From Basidiobolus meristosporus CBS 931.73 (taxonomy: Eukaryota; Basidiobolomycota; Basidiobolomycetes; Basidiobolales; Basidiobolaceae), in assembly GCA_002104905.1 (NCBI GenBank), contig MCFE01000527.1, forward strand, positions 1-61,794: DNA of 61,794 nt, read 5' to 3'. Within the stretch, counting starts at the first letter, position 1, and the number at the start of each line of letters is the position of its first letter. Made by a program: the position numbers and the translations under genes. Under the pieces are notes generated by a model. The model had not been told where the DNA came from. It saw only the letters and a program-made list of their open reading frames with translations, and made no database searches. This document shows, in pieces, positions 1 to 11,389 of the stretch.

Positions 1-957
1 GGTATTAAAAGCTAAGCAGCCCCAATGAGTAGGTAATCAGTTAAGTAATGCAAAGTTAGGTTGGGTGCAACAAGCAACTAATTTTTATCATGAAAACTCT
101 ACTAAGATATGCCAGATTTCTCAAGGTCACAAGCCAACTTCTACACCATTCAATATGGAATTCCCACAAACAAAAGCCAGAACGTACATATAAGGGGGAC
201 TAGAATCCAGCAGGGAGAAGGAATATATTGGCTAAATACTAAGAAGTTCTTTCCAGATATTCAGGAGGTATTCATGGCAGAAGTGGCAACAACCAGGCAT
301 ATGTTTGCAAGATATATATGCTACCAGCAGTACAAGGTATATGGCAACTTTGCAAGTATCACACTAAAAAGCCGTAAAGTTGAGGTGATAGGAGTGTGTG
401 AATTGTGGCAGGTGTGCGCGTTTGTAAAGGTTAGTAAGCAGGAGGCCATAGTTTTTTTTGATTCAAACTCTATGTGGAATGCCCAAGGTAGTAGTGGGTG
501 AGCAAATGAAGTGGGGTGATTCTACAGTGGAACTTATGAGTTGCACAAGGGGAGGTAGAAAAAAGAAATGCCATTTGGTAAGTTCATATGATAGGCCATC
601 ATACTGCAGATATAATGCCATCAGAGTCTTGCTGTGAGGCTGTCAAAATACCGTCAAGTTTCTTGCCATATAAGGCAATAGGATGTCCTGGCCAACTGGA
701 TCCATGTAAAATAGTAATAAAGTGCTGAAAGACTGCAACAATACTATGCAAATATTGTCACAGCACCAATGAAATATTGTCAAGTTTTACCCCTTTATTT
801 GGTTGTAAGATTAGTGAAACACCGTTATGATCCTGTCATAAGATTGTTAGGAGGGTCACTAATTCCAAGCTGCTGTTATTATGATGGTCTCTGAACATGA
901 TCTTGATGGCTGATCTGGATTGGATCCACCCACAGGACCAAATTATTTTTCATAGGG
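1..957 (+). mobile_element. CACTA-type transposon, transposase-side end, cut by the window start
   Basis: The segment matches, at nucleotide level and in the reverse orientation, the 45,351-46,400 end of another copy in this window, through the same order: transposase C-terminus, a conserved non-coding tail (GGGGTGATTCTAC near 514), and a terminus. The terminus reads AATTATTTTTCATAGGG and ends near 957, the inverted form of CCCTATGAAAAATAA at 45,351. The rest of the element lies left of the window. The family assignment rests on the transposase fragments in the larger copies. No duplicated target site can be tested because the other end is missing. Confidence 0.75.
109..501 (+). pseudogene. 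C-terminal fragment of Tnp2-like CACTA transposase
   Basis: A 130-residue open stretch aligns with the C-terminal part of the transposase in the copy at 38,486-41,110: both share a DIQEVFM block followed by a HMFAR block and a KVYG(N/S)F block. In plant and fungal Tnp2-type transposases this zone follows the catalytic core and its function is unclear. The first codons also continue leftward in diverged sequence, so the ATG at 109 is an internal methionine, not a real start. No intact gene remains. Confidence 0.7.
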
Positions 958-1042
958 GGGGATTGTATCCTCCAAATCCCTTGCTTTTTTATTTTCTAGG
1001 GGACTGCATTCCCCAGATCCCCTGCTCTTCTAGCTTTTTCCT
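957..1042. repeat. Two diverged tandem units of about 42-44 bp
   Basis: Unit 1 (957-998) and unit 2 (999-1042) both run GGGGA(T/C)TG(T/C)AT..C, then CC(A)(A/G)ATCCC(T/C)TGCT, then a T-rich tail ending in CTA. They begin directly at the CACTA terminus, so they may belong to the insertion site. Function unknown. Confidence 0.6.
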
Positions 1043-2007
1043 AGCCCTGATTATCACACCTATACCCAACCCACTGATCAAGGTCTGAAAGAGAACACAC
1101 CACACTATACCTGCTCCCTGCTGGAGAACTAAACTTGTAGATCCCAATGTCAGGCAGATTGCTCATCATATTCTGCAGTTAGATAAACCCAAGTTGGCCT
1201 ACCTGAGGTACCTGACCAACCTTTGGCAGCAATATCTGAGACAGCATGCTCCCTCTGTGATGGACATCAATCTTTATCCTATTCCCTTTATTGATTTTGT
1301 TCACAAATCATTCTTACCCCTCTTGCTACCCCCCCCCCTTCCCACTGAACAGTGTCTTGAGCACTGAAGAGCTATCATATCTCCTTATTAGCTTACCTAC
1401 TAATTCCCCTCAGCCAAATTTCAGCTTTCCTAAAAGTGACAACTCTCAATATCACAGGTATTAGCTTCACAGCAGACAAGTAGATATTCTTTCCAGAGGG
1501 AGACTAGGCCCACTAGCATATATATCAAATTTTGTAATCAGTTCCTCATTACTTCGACCAAAAATTGCAACTGAAGACTGGAAGCAGAAACACCCGCTGA
1601 ATACCAGAAAAATACCATCAAAATACTAGCTTAATACCTGCTAAAATCCAATGAATTCCAACTTTGTGATTTTTCACAGGGCATAGTATGTAAAATAATG
1701 GACATACAAACTGCAACTACGAATACTGGTAGTTGTAGTGCGGACTGGTTTTGCCGAATATTCTGCACTGTGGAATCAGCCATCTTACCAATCCGGCTGC
1801 ATAATCCGGTGCTCAAAGTAGCATATACCAGATATTACAATGATTTGTAGAGCCATATACAAGTGTACCATCTTTTTGGAGGCAGGACAAGCTTTATTAG
1901 AGGGAATCCAGTATTTCCGCAACAGTACAATATAGTGTGTAGTAGTGGCCGAATGATCAACCTACCTACCATCAGGAGGTGTTCTGCTATAAACAGTATG
2001 AGTAGCA
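1043..2007. other. Intergenic stretch, no gene supported
   Basis: Low-CpG sequence continues to about 1.5 kb and then grades into ordinary gene-island sequence. It holds a run of ten or more C near 1,329-1,339. The open frames here are short and start with non-ATG codons. The right end must contain the 3' untranslated region of the MFS gene. Nothing else is recognised. Confidence 0.5.
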
Positions 2008-3536
2008 CTAGATAACACTACTTGGGGTTTTCTGTCGAGGCAGTGCTACCCAAAGGCCCAGCATTGCCACAAACAACGAAAGTGCAAATGGTTCAAGAAC
2101 CCAAATTCCCTGCTGCGATGCAATCACTCCCGACAAAAAAGGAAAGATCGCTGCCCCAGCGAAGCCAAGGCTTGACACAAGCCCTACCGTAGTTGCATGA
2201 AGGTCTTTGGTAGTGAGCTTTGTCACCACGCTGATTGCGGTTGGAAACATTGGTCCCTAAGCATTTGATAACTTAGTCCAATGTACTGCAGCATCCATAA
2301 GAATTCTAGCACTTACCAACACAACACCAACTAGTGCAATACACACTGAATCAGCTATGATTTCAGGAACAAGCCACACTATCAGCTTTAATGCAGCGGC
2401 TAATATTAGGTATAAAGCGACCATCCTCCTCTCGCCAAAGCGGACAGTTGGTATCCCCAACACAAACCTTCCCAAAGCAATACCTGCCACGGAATATCCA
2501 ATTAATCCATAAAAACTCCAAATCAGCGAACAGCTACTAGCACCAAACTCACCTGCCCAAAACGAAGATGCCACAATTCTCATCTTGTCCGGATCCCCCT
2601 TCTTGACTGTGACTAAAAAGGTAACAATCCATCCGCCAATACTTACTTCTGCGCCCACATATAAAAGCAGGAACATCGCAGTGAGCCATGTGGCTCTCTT
2701 TAGGACGACTTGCTTGAGCATTTTTCCTCCGTCGTCATTGTTTTGCTGTTGATCATCCTGTTGCTCAGCCAGATTCCCTTGCTGCGTTTGAAAAGCAAAG
2801 TAGGCCAGAGGGATATTTATCAGAGCCAGCCCAAGAGTAACCAGGTAATAAAAATTCCAACGGATTCCACTGGCAAGGATAGCTGCTGCAACCAAGGGTG
2901 CCACAAAAGCTCCAATCTGGATGGCCGACATGTGAGCCATTTGATATATGCAGCAGGAAAAAGATTCGTACCTACCCCGTAGAAGCCGTGGAGAAGGTTC
3001 AGCTTCTCCGAGCTTCGCTTCAAACCTGCAACATAAATATTGGTTCCAGCGTCCTGAATCCCGGCGCCAAACCCCAGCACCACATACGACGCACAGAGCA
3101 ATTCGAACGGAGGAGCCCAACAAAGCAGTGCAAAAGCAGTCGCAAAACACCCCGCCCCTAATAGCAAAGTGTACCTCAAAGATAACTTGATTATGAGCAT
3201 GCCGATCGTAACAGCCGACAAAACATAACCAACAGTGGTGAATACGAAAACCAAACTTATTATGGCGTGGTTGACATTATAATATGGCTCCATAACAGTT
3301 ATCAAGCCGCCCAGTGAGGCGTCATTGAAGCCCAGAACACACAGCATGTAGAAGGAAGCACCCAGGCGGAACTGCTCTTGAGACAATTTCGGCAATGTCA
3401 AGTGCATGCATACGTGATATTGGTTATTCTGGTTTGTGTCTTGGGCGCTGCTGTCCTTCGGGTTAATCTCGAAGGCGTTGTGCGTCTCCTTATCATGGAG
3501 ACTAGCCAGTTCTATTTCTTCTCGTGTTGCACTCAT
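2008..3536 (-). CDS. MFS transporter, fungal Bsc6/FucP-like type, four exons
   Basis: The inferred CDS joins 3536-2976, 2916-2553, 2483-2317 and 2256-2008, giving 446 residues. Introns are 59, 69 and 60 nt with GT-AG ends. Splicing restores continuous family text: LNLLHGFYG joins IGAFVAPL, FWAG joins IALGRF, and VGVVL joins GPMFPTA. About twelve hydrophobic segments are visible, with a hydrophilic central loop rich in Q, D and N (QQDDQQQNNDD). A polar N-terminal tail of about 55 residues precedes the first helix. The start is placed at ATG 3536 (MSATREE); an in-frame GTG 24 nt upstream opens the reading frame but is unlikely to be used. Relatives are plasma or organelle membrane transporters, and sugar-type substrates are often proposed for them; I cannot name a substrate. 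The second intron is a multiple of three and stop-free, so its retention would add 23 residues. Confidence 0.88.
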
Positions 3537-4340
3537 GAGTCGACGGTAGTCAAGATACACGCAAGCCTATGAGTTATTGGGCTCAATACCACGAGAAATT
3601 CATACCTATGACATCGCCTTGAATACCAACCAAGCCGGTTCCCAACATCACAATGATTCGAATTTTGCGGTTACGCCGCAGATACCATCCCAATCAGCCA
3701 CATTCAAGCTATTGTCGACGAATTAACACCGACAGCTAAGCGAGTACCCGATCATTTCCGAAGATACATGACAGCTCGAATTGGACTTTCCAGTAATAAA
3801 CGTCATCCTGTCATTGCAAAAACGAAGTGTTCGTTTATACTTGGTTCGGGGCCGCTTGCTGCGCTTCCCTCGAATTGTGGAAGCACGTAGCGGCGGTAGA
3901 ACTGATCGTTTCCTCTTCCGGTCGACCTGTGATCAGCCCAACAGGCGGGCTTCTCAATACGATGCAGGTGTCTCAAGTATTCAGGTACTGCTGATCTGGG
4001 ATTCGACTCAGATCGACAGCATGAACCAACTCGACGACCAACAGCGAATGAGGGAAAGCTTGCACCGCGCGGCGGCCACCAGACAACTCGCTAGCACTGG
4101 CCGAATGACCAGAGTATTAGAGAAACCGGAAACGAGGTGCTTTAATTAATCGTTGTTGGGTATGAAATATTATATGCTAAGTAAATAAAGTCATGAGGTG
4201 ATGGGTATTGAATGAAGTGGCAGAGGAAGTAAATTCAGGATGATCCATGCTGGGTGCTTGAGATCCAGTGGACTATTCAATAGTTGTGGATCCGATGGGG
4301 ATCATTGAAGACAACTCCACCGTCCATTAATATGCACCAC
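3537..4340. other. Intergenic region between MFS and CDA1
   Basis: Both neighbours are on the minus strand, so this 804 bp should carry the MFS promoter and the CDA1 3' end. A 122-codon plus-strand frame at 3781-4149 begins with TTG and resembles nothing I know. No clear TATA box is seen upstream of 3536. Confidence 0.5.
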
Positions 4341-5400
4341 TTATAGTAAAATCTGGGCGACCATGGAGATAGCAACTAATCCCACGCCGAAGGCAGGGAT
4401 GCTGATGGCTGAGCCAGCGTTTTGAGCAGCGTGATTGTCAGCAACAGAGACCTTGTCGTTGGAGGGGATGGCGGGTACGCTTTGGGCCGGTTTGGCAGCG
4501 CTGGATGCGCTAGCAGCAACTGATGTACTGGCCGGAGCTACAGAAGTGGAGGTGGGGGCCGCAGAGGTGGAGACAGAGCTGGGAAGGGCGGAAGTGGTTT
4601 GGTTGGTTTGGGGGTTGGCCTTGTTCTTATACATGGGGAAACGGTTGCTCAAGCAGTCATTCACCGTCTCGAACTTGTAGTTCTTGGCCTTGATGGCATC
4701 GATGATGGTGGCGGTTCTTTCAACAGAGAATTTGTGGATGTCGTGCTGAAGGGAAATGAAAGACTGGGTCTGAGTGTTGGATTTCTCCACTGGGCCAACA
4801 ATGTTGGTCACCAAGTCGTTCCATTTGTCGGGCATGTCCATGAATTTCCAATCGTTGGAGTCCACGTTCCACTGAACGACAAGGTAACCCATCTCCTTCA
4901 TAACATCACGGCATTGCTGGTTGCAGTTACCGTAGGGAGGACGCATGACAGCTGGAACCAATCCAGTGGCAGCTTGGATAGCTTTCTCGGTGAGCTCCAT
5001 CTCGCTCTTGATCTGGCTAGCAGTGAGTTTGTTCAAGTCAGCATGGGTGTTGGTATGGGAAGCGATCTGATGACCCTCGTCATAAGCCTGCTTCAAATAC
5101 TTGGAGATGCCGGCCTTAGCGGCTTGGGTACCGACAGAGAAGAAGGTAGCCTTGATTTGCTTCTCCTTGAGAGTGGCAAGCAAGGTGCCGGTGTATTCAC
5201 TTGGACCTACGCAGAATGGGGAACTGGTTAGGACGCAATGACAGTGGCCAGAAACGGACTGACGACGTACCATCATCGAAGGTCAATGCGAAAACGCCAG
5301 GTTTGTCGCATTGGAAAATGAATCCTTCTCCCTGATCTTGGGCAGTAACAAAACTAGCAGCGGTTGCCAACAAGGAGAATTTCAAGAAAGAACGGATCAT
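4341..5400 (-). CDS. Chitin deacetylase (CE4), secreted and GPI-anchored, paralogue CDA1
   Basis: Two exons, 5400-5271 and 5206-4341, with a 64-nt intron (GTACGT...GTAG) that splits the first catalytic motif after Asp43; the product is 331 residues. A signal peptide ends near residue 20. All five CE4 motifs are present: TFDDG (Asp42/Asp43), HTNTH (His94, His98, metal ligands), RPPYGNC (132-138), WNVDSNDW (156-163) and LQHD (His198/Asp199). A Ser/Thr/Ala-rich stalk (about 225-300) and a hydrophobic C-terminus after a small-residue site (NAGS) predict a GPI anchor. CE4 enzymes remove acetyl groups from chitin to give chitosan, here at the plasma membrane or wall. A TATA box lies 92 bp upstream. 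The paralogue at 26387-27459 has the same motif spacing. Peptidoglycan or xylan substrates are formally possible, but the layout is that of fungal chitin deacetylases. Confidence 0.95.
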
Positions 5401-5491
5401 GATGATATCGACCTAGGAAAGATTAGTGGGGAAAAAGAGAAGAGTAGAGAGGGAAACAATGAATGGTAGAGAATTCGGAATCGAATCGTTT

Positions 5492-5499
5492 CTTTTATA
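5492..5499 (-). promoter_or_regulatory. TATA box of CDA1
   Basis: TATAAAAG on the minus strand, 92 bp upstream of the CDA1 ATG. The spacing matches the TATAAAAG upstream of the small spliced gene at 21357-21667. Confidence 0.65.
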
Positions 5500-5500
5500 G

Positions 5501-8500
5501 CGGCCATCAGCACTGGAATATGCACCACATTAGACTCGCAGTGCCACATGAATGTAACTATCCAAGGTGGTACAGCTGATAGCAATGAATATAGGGGAGC
5601 TCTTTTTGGCATTCTCTTAAGCAGTAGTTGTTTAAGAGTTGACACTCGGTACTGGAATTCTCTACAGATTGCCTAACCGCGATGTCAAACATTAGCAAAT
5701 GGCCTCAAATTGAGTGCCAGCTTTGTAGTTCAACAAACTCGTGGGCTACGAGCCGCCAGCAGATTTGCTGCAAAATAGCAATGCTGGGCTTCCTCGGCGT
5801 GGATGATCAGTACAAGTGAATGCTAGGCTAATATAGTTAGCCCCCGATCCTCGCTCAAGGTGACTGCAAGGAACTCGTGGAATCCCTCTCCCCTAGACAT
5901 CCCCGTTCACTTGACCCACCTGAAAACCACAGTGTCTGGGCTGAGCCATTGGAGCAGCCCGCCACACCCTGAGCCGTGTCTGAGGGAATCATAAAGCTTC
6001 AATCTAACAAGCTTAACATCAATTAGGTTGTCAAACGTGGTTTGGCCAATACCCGCGTAACACAAGACCCTCAAAGGATTTTTGTAAATTGTCAATTGAT
6101 TTTGCCATTGCGAACTTGGCCCAAACAGGAATGCTGGTGTCACCGAGATTTCCAAAGAACTAAATGGAAAAAAGAGCGCCGAAAGAGGTGCGATGCCAAT
6201 ACTTCCGCTATGCTGGGATCCAACCGCCATTGGATCAATCAGTGCTAGCTTTGTAGTGGCCCCATTCAAGATTTCATCTCCCTTCGGGTAGCACGATGCG
6301 AAATGCAGTAATTCATAAAAACTCTAAATGCCCATCAGCCGAGCGGCAACGGGCGCGGTGCGACATTGAATATATTACGGAGCAGGTTGCTGGCAGCCAG
6401 AGCGACTGGCCAGGATGGATGCAGCCAGTAGAACGGACGTCACCCGCTCATGCCACCTATGTGCGTGGTCTCCGTCAGCGAGTGCCGCGCCAGCACCGGA
6501 TGATCCGTACTGTCGTGGCCATCCAGAAGAAGACCGAATACACGAGTTGATGACAGGCACCACCTTTGTGCATGGCTGGATGTCCTTTCGAAGCATCTCA
6601 CCATATTGGAGATGAGCAATCATGCATAAATATTGGGCCACTCCTGTACATCACAGAAAATTCGATGGTTTTAGGTTGCTTAATTATATAATGCAATCGT
6701 CAGGGGTGCGAGATTACTTAAATGGGCGTGTAACGTTATCTTGAGTGCTGCACCACTGATGCCAATTCAAATAAAGAACCTTATTCTTTGGTTGTGGATA
6801 TGCAGGTTGAGCCCAATCCGAGTGTAGCCCATTGGTGGATTGTGAGATGCATCCTGGTTTCTTTTGGGCGAGAGCAAGAGGTTTCCGTTCCAATCGTTCG
6901 AAAATGGATTAGATGATTCTTCAAACTGGTAACCTAATGTTGGGCAAGGGTATCGCCCATGTACTCGCTATCGCAATGCTTGATTTTTGTGCTCGTGGTC
7001 TCCACACAATTGAGCTGTGGTTCGTAGACATCCGATCACAAAGCAGATCCTTATCTGCTGGGCATTGAATATAGGAAGTAAGCCCTTGTTAGCTCCCTCC
7101 CATTTTAATCATTCACATAACCCCCGTTGATCACTTCCGGGATCGCCCAATGCTCCCCAACACATTACTGCTTCCTATCAGCTTGCTCTTGACTGACCCA
7201 AGTAACATAGCCAGAACCACTGTCCAATCCGAATCTGCTTCCGCAATTACTTAGCAGTCATGGCGGCCTGGCCAAACGCTACAACCCTGCGGATGAATCT
7301 TGGCAAGAATCATCCTTCATGCGTTCGGTGATGGTGGCAGAGGATCTCGCTAGCCATATTCTGCCGGAAGAGCCACAGCGGATCAACTGCTGCTGATCCA
7401 ATATCCCTGATCTTCTGTGATGTATGCGAATTAACTGCAAATCCGCCAGTGTGTCACGATTCGCCTGATTGGCCTACCTCATGACGGCCAAGACTGTCAA
7501 AGGCTGAGAATGGTTTTGAAGTGGCCGTAATGGAAGAGCACCTGGATCTCGTACGCAACAACCTGGTCATTATGGCCTAGCTCCGAGAGGGATGAATATT
7601 CCGCTTATGCTCAACTTGGAACATACCTGGTCCATATCGAGCAGATGCAATCGGTCTTGAAAGTGTACGGCGCTGAGGTGTACACCTTCCGATTTGGCGT
7701 GTGGTAATGAAATGACCATGCACTTGGCGCCGTTGATGAAGGTACATTGGAATTCTAGACTGGTGAATCTCAGCAGCTGCGTACCCGTACGTTCCATCAG
7801 GGGCTCGCTCTGGCAAATCCAAGGATTCTGACCGATCAGCCCTGGGCTGACCGATAATCTCTAGGACAAAGTTTATTCGGACACATCTTGCTCCTCTACT
7901 CCATATCAGCCCACCAACATTTGAAACACCATTCGTGCTTGCTTGGCCTTTAGGTGGTTCGGGCTAAGCTGATACACTTGCACGCCGTTAGCCTCTCCAA
8001 GGTACTCGCCAATACATGATTGGGATCGATGGCCTATTGTTGGTATCCTTCAAGCAAGCTAACCTATTTTCCCCATGTGGTAGATCTACGTGACCTACCG
8101 ACATCGGAGTTTCTATCCTCCAGCGCAGCCTTTGCACTTCACACCCTGCTGAGAACCATATCTGGCGGCCCTGTGATGCTTTGCAAATAACCTGTAATAC
8201 CTAATGCACTCAGAAACCTATTGAGCTAACGTATGTTACTGAGGCATCAGCATACCGATGAGAAACCGGCACATTCAAGGTACTCCACTTTGCTTCTCCA
8301 AGTTGTCCTGATGCCCTCAATCCATCTACCACAAATGCTCGCCTATGGTGAGATTGCAGATCTATTCAGTTACGTAAGGATTATCCTCGCTCAGGAACAT
8401 CATCCAGACCGCTTTGAGTAATTCCGGATTTGAACACATATGGTATTAACTACCGGCTCATGTTGAATCACATCATGTTTAATTCGTTTCGCACATAATT

Positions 8501-9740
8501 GCACAGTAATCTCATTCCATCTCCCAACCTAATGCCTGGCCATTGGCAGCCGGATATGGCAATTGGTGGGACAACACGACTCACCTGCCCATTTGGAAAC
8601 CGGTAGGTAAGCTTTAGTGCTTGGTGTGAGCATGCGCGATTTCGCCGCATGACTCATTCGATGGTTGATTGATTAGCAGACAATCTCACCTCCGCGTTCA
8701 CTTGAACATCAACCGCAGCGGATGTAATATACCAGAGATGCATATTTACGGGGAACCATCTGGTGCGCACAGTGTATGGAGCGCTTCGGACTTCCCTTAT
8801 GGATTGATGAGCTACGTCAGTACCATTTGAATTTCAGCCGCATCTCTGCGAAGCAAGTAATTCCTGTTTGACTGAAGACTCGCAGTGCAAGGCTCCAAGT
8901 GGTGGTTTCGACTGGGTGGTAACGCACTTCATTGATCTACCCTAACCCCTCACCCCAAAGAAATGAGCTTAGGCTGCAAGCATATGGAGGGTGCTCAACT
9001 TGAGGGCGCTGCCGCCTTCTTCAGTGCCTATGCGACGTTCACAATTGTGGAAACTCTTTATCAAACCAATCCCCTCTGGATATGAGGCAATGTAGCCATC
9101 CTTCCACATTTCTGGGGCATCTCTGGTTAAGGAGATTGCCTTTTCACTCCATGTATCCACTGTACATTTGATCTGAGATAAGACGATGGGAGTTGGACAA
9201 CGGTGGGAATCAGGTAGATACCGGGAGATTGCTTGGGAATGTATTAGCTACCCTTTCTCGTGGAGTCATGCAGGACCTACCCTATGGTTGCGCAAAGAAC
9301 ATTCCCAAACTAGTTCACCATTTTGTGGTTGTAAGAGTCGGAGAATGCTGGGAATCTTCCCGAATTGGATACTTCAAGGTCATCACGTTGGTGGGAATAT
9401 AGAAGCTATTGGTGGGCCAATGTATGGATATCTCTTGATTTGCGGATCATTTCTCCGTAGGAAATCAATGGGTTCGCATATGCCTGATGCTGCCAACGAC
9501 GCGTGGAATTGTCCATTTTCGTGTGCCACATTCATTTTAACCCAGGCGCGGATCGATTGTCGCTATTCGATATTTTCGAGCGATCTCTTATGGCTTATGA
9601 CTGGTTTGGCCCGTCTAGCATATATTGTTCGGGAGCTCAGCTCCATTGCAATGAACAGGCTTGGTGAGCATTATGTTGGGAAACAATTCTACAGACATTC
9701 AATGGTGACCCATCCAATCCACTAATCGCTCGATCTATTT
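5501..9740. other. Long intergenic region without a supported gene
   Basis: Over 4 kb of CpG-containing, unique-looking sequence. Many open frames of 60-120 codons occur on both strands (for example minus 5907-6269), and the longest is 179 codons at 9186-9725 on plus. None shows a recognisable domain, and none could be joined to others by convincing splice sites. The left end holds the CDA1 promoter. It could hide lineage-specific spliced genes or non-coding RNAs that sequence reading alone cannot show. Confidence 0.45.
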
Positions 9741-10992
9741 AGTCCCACTGGTTCATCTGGCTGAAATTCAACCTATAAACATTCTCAAATGCGGGTCAAG
9801 GATTTCATGTTGCGATTAGACAAGTGCAACTACTCAATTTTCTAATGGCGGATGGGTCATAAAGGTTGATGTATGTGTCAATTTGGACAATAAGGGTGCT
9901 GTGGATCTTCAACCAACCATGGATACAATACATCCATTTGAACTAGAGCACTTGATGCGATTGTCTTTATTGGAAGCAAAGTGTGCCACTTCAGAGTAGA
10001 TCCTACACTGGCATGTTTCAACATATGTTCCATTTCCCTAGTTCTGAGAAATCGGCAATTAAATCTGTGCACAAGATTCCCTACCAATTCTGCAGGATTG
10101 GAGTGATAATATAGGGTTAATGGAGTCAATGCTAATTATTTGCATCAGGCCCTCTGTACTAAGCCCTGCTCAATGCACCATTTATGAGTGTGAACTGGCT
10201 GAATGACTCACTAATCTATGCAATACTTTGGGGTGTTTTAATGTAGTAGCATGTAGAGCCAGAGCTCCTAATGTTACAACCATTGCTACTGTTGCAAGGT
10301 CCTAGGGAGTGTTGTAGGTGAAATGGAGCACTTGAACTGTATGATACTTACTTGCTTGAGTTTGAATAAAGTATAAGTACTTCTATGAGAGCTCCATAAA
10401 ACCAATAATGCAAGTTCAAAAACCTTGATAACTTCCAGGCCTTCACAGATTCTGTGAGTAAGCAAGTATCTGAAGTAAGCATTATGATTACTCCCAAATA
10501 CTTCATTGACCTGATGACTTGGCTCATAGCCTACTATCATCAGAATACCTTACCAAAATTCCTTGACAAGAATCACCTGAAATGTCTTACCAAAACATCA
10601 GATAGTTGGTGTTGTGAGTATTCAGTTTACAGCTGAGCCATTGATCAAATACAAGCTTTCAGTATCCCACAGCTCTTATAGTTACACCTTACAACCAAAA
10701 TTATAAGTAGATATCCTAGATTTTGAGCAATTAGCTGTTAGAGTTACCACATATATTTCTAGCTTAGGTGTAAGTTGAATATTTGTAACAATTAGATCAG
10801 CACCAGTTGCTGAGAATCTATGAAGGTGTATTAATTCATGCTGCAAAAAATTATGATCAACTCTACTCAAACAAGATCTATTTTGCAATAGCTTTACACT
10901 AAAGGGGATCATTACTACCTCATTTACATGCTGTCCAAATATATATTATGTTGTTGTTTTGCATACCAGAGCTAACCCATGATCATCACCAA
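9741..10992. other. AT-rich border of the transposon block, with repeat copy R1
   Basis: CpG becomes rare from here. Two short words recur in the same order at the far side of the copia pair: AACTTCCAGGCCTTCAC (about 10,431 and 17,221) and GCTTAGGTGTAA followed by TGAATATTTGTA (about 10,765 and 17,338). The two flanks are therefore diverged copies of one repeat, type unknown. No coding domain was recognised. Confidence 0.5.
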
Positions 10993-11338
10993 TACTGTAA
11001 GTGTCTTCAAATATTGGAAGTGATTCAGAGAACATGTATATTTTGCTGACATCACTCAATGAATATACTAAATGTGATTCAGATACTTATGCAATTATAT
11101 GATCTTGGCAAATCAGCATGTAAAATATATTTAGGAAGGCTCCAAGAGCATCTGTGCCAAGTGCAGGGCTGCTTGAGCAACTTTGAAACACCTCATACCC
11201 TGAATACCTGATTTCTTGGTAAAGATATTTCATGTATATCTCTGCTGAGAATTTGCCAGGACTCTTTAGGATTTGCAAACTTTGCTTCAAGTGACTATTT
11301 CAGGTTGGTATTCATGTGTAAGCTTGAAATTTTGAGCA
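10993..11338 (-). repeat. 3' LTR of copia element 1 (346 bp)
   Basis: It aligns end to end with the LTRs at 31924-32272 and 16452-16797 (shared words TTGGAAGTGATT, GGAAGG, CAAGAGCAT). On the minus strand it is preceded by a purine-rich tract (GAGTGGGAG, about 11,339-11,347), the expected polypurine primer for plus-strand synthesis. Confidence 0.75.
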
Positions 11339-11389
11339 CTCCCACTCAACTTAATATTTGCATCAATCATTCCCAGTCAACATTGAAGC

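Noticed and set aside
3537-3560. GTG-initiated extension of the MFS transporter
   Set aside because: Fungal nuclear genes rarely start at GTG, and an ATG follows 24 nt later in frame.
9186-9725. 179-codon plus-strand ORF from an ATG
   Set aside because: Longest frame in the 5.5-9.7 kb gap, but its composition is uneven (rich in W, C, H and S), it has no domain, and there is no promoter-like or splice support. It could be chance. Transcript data would decide.
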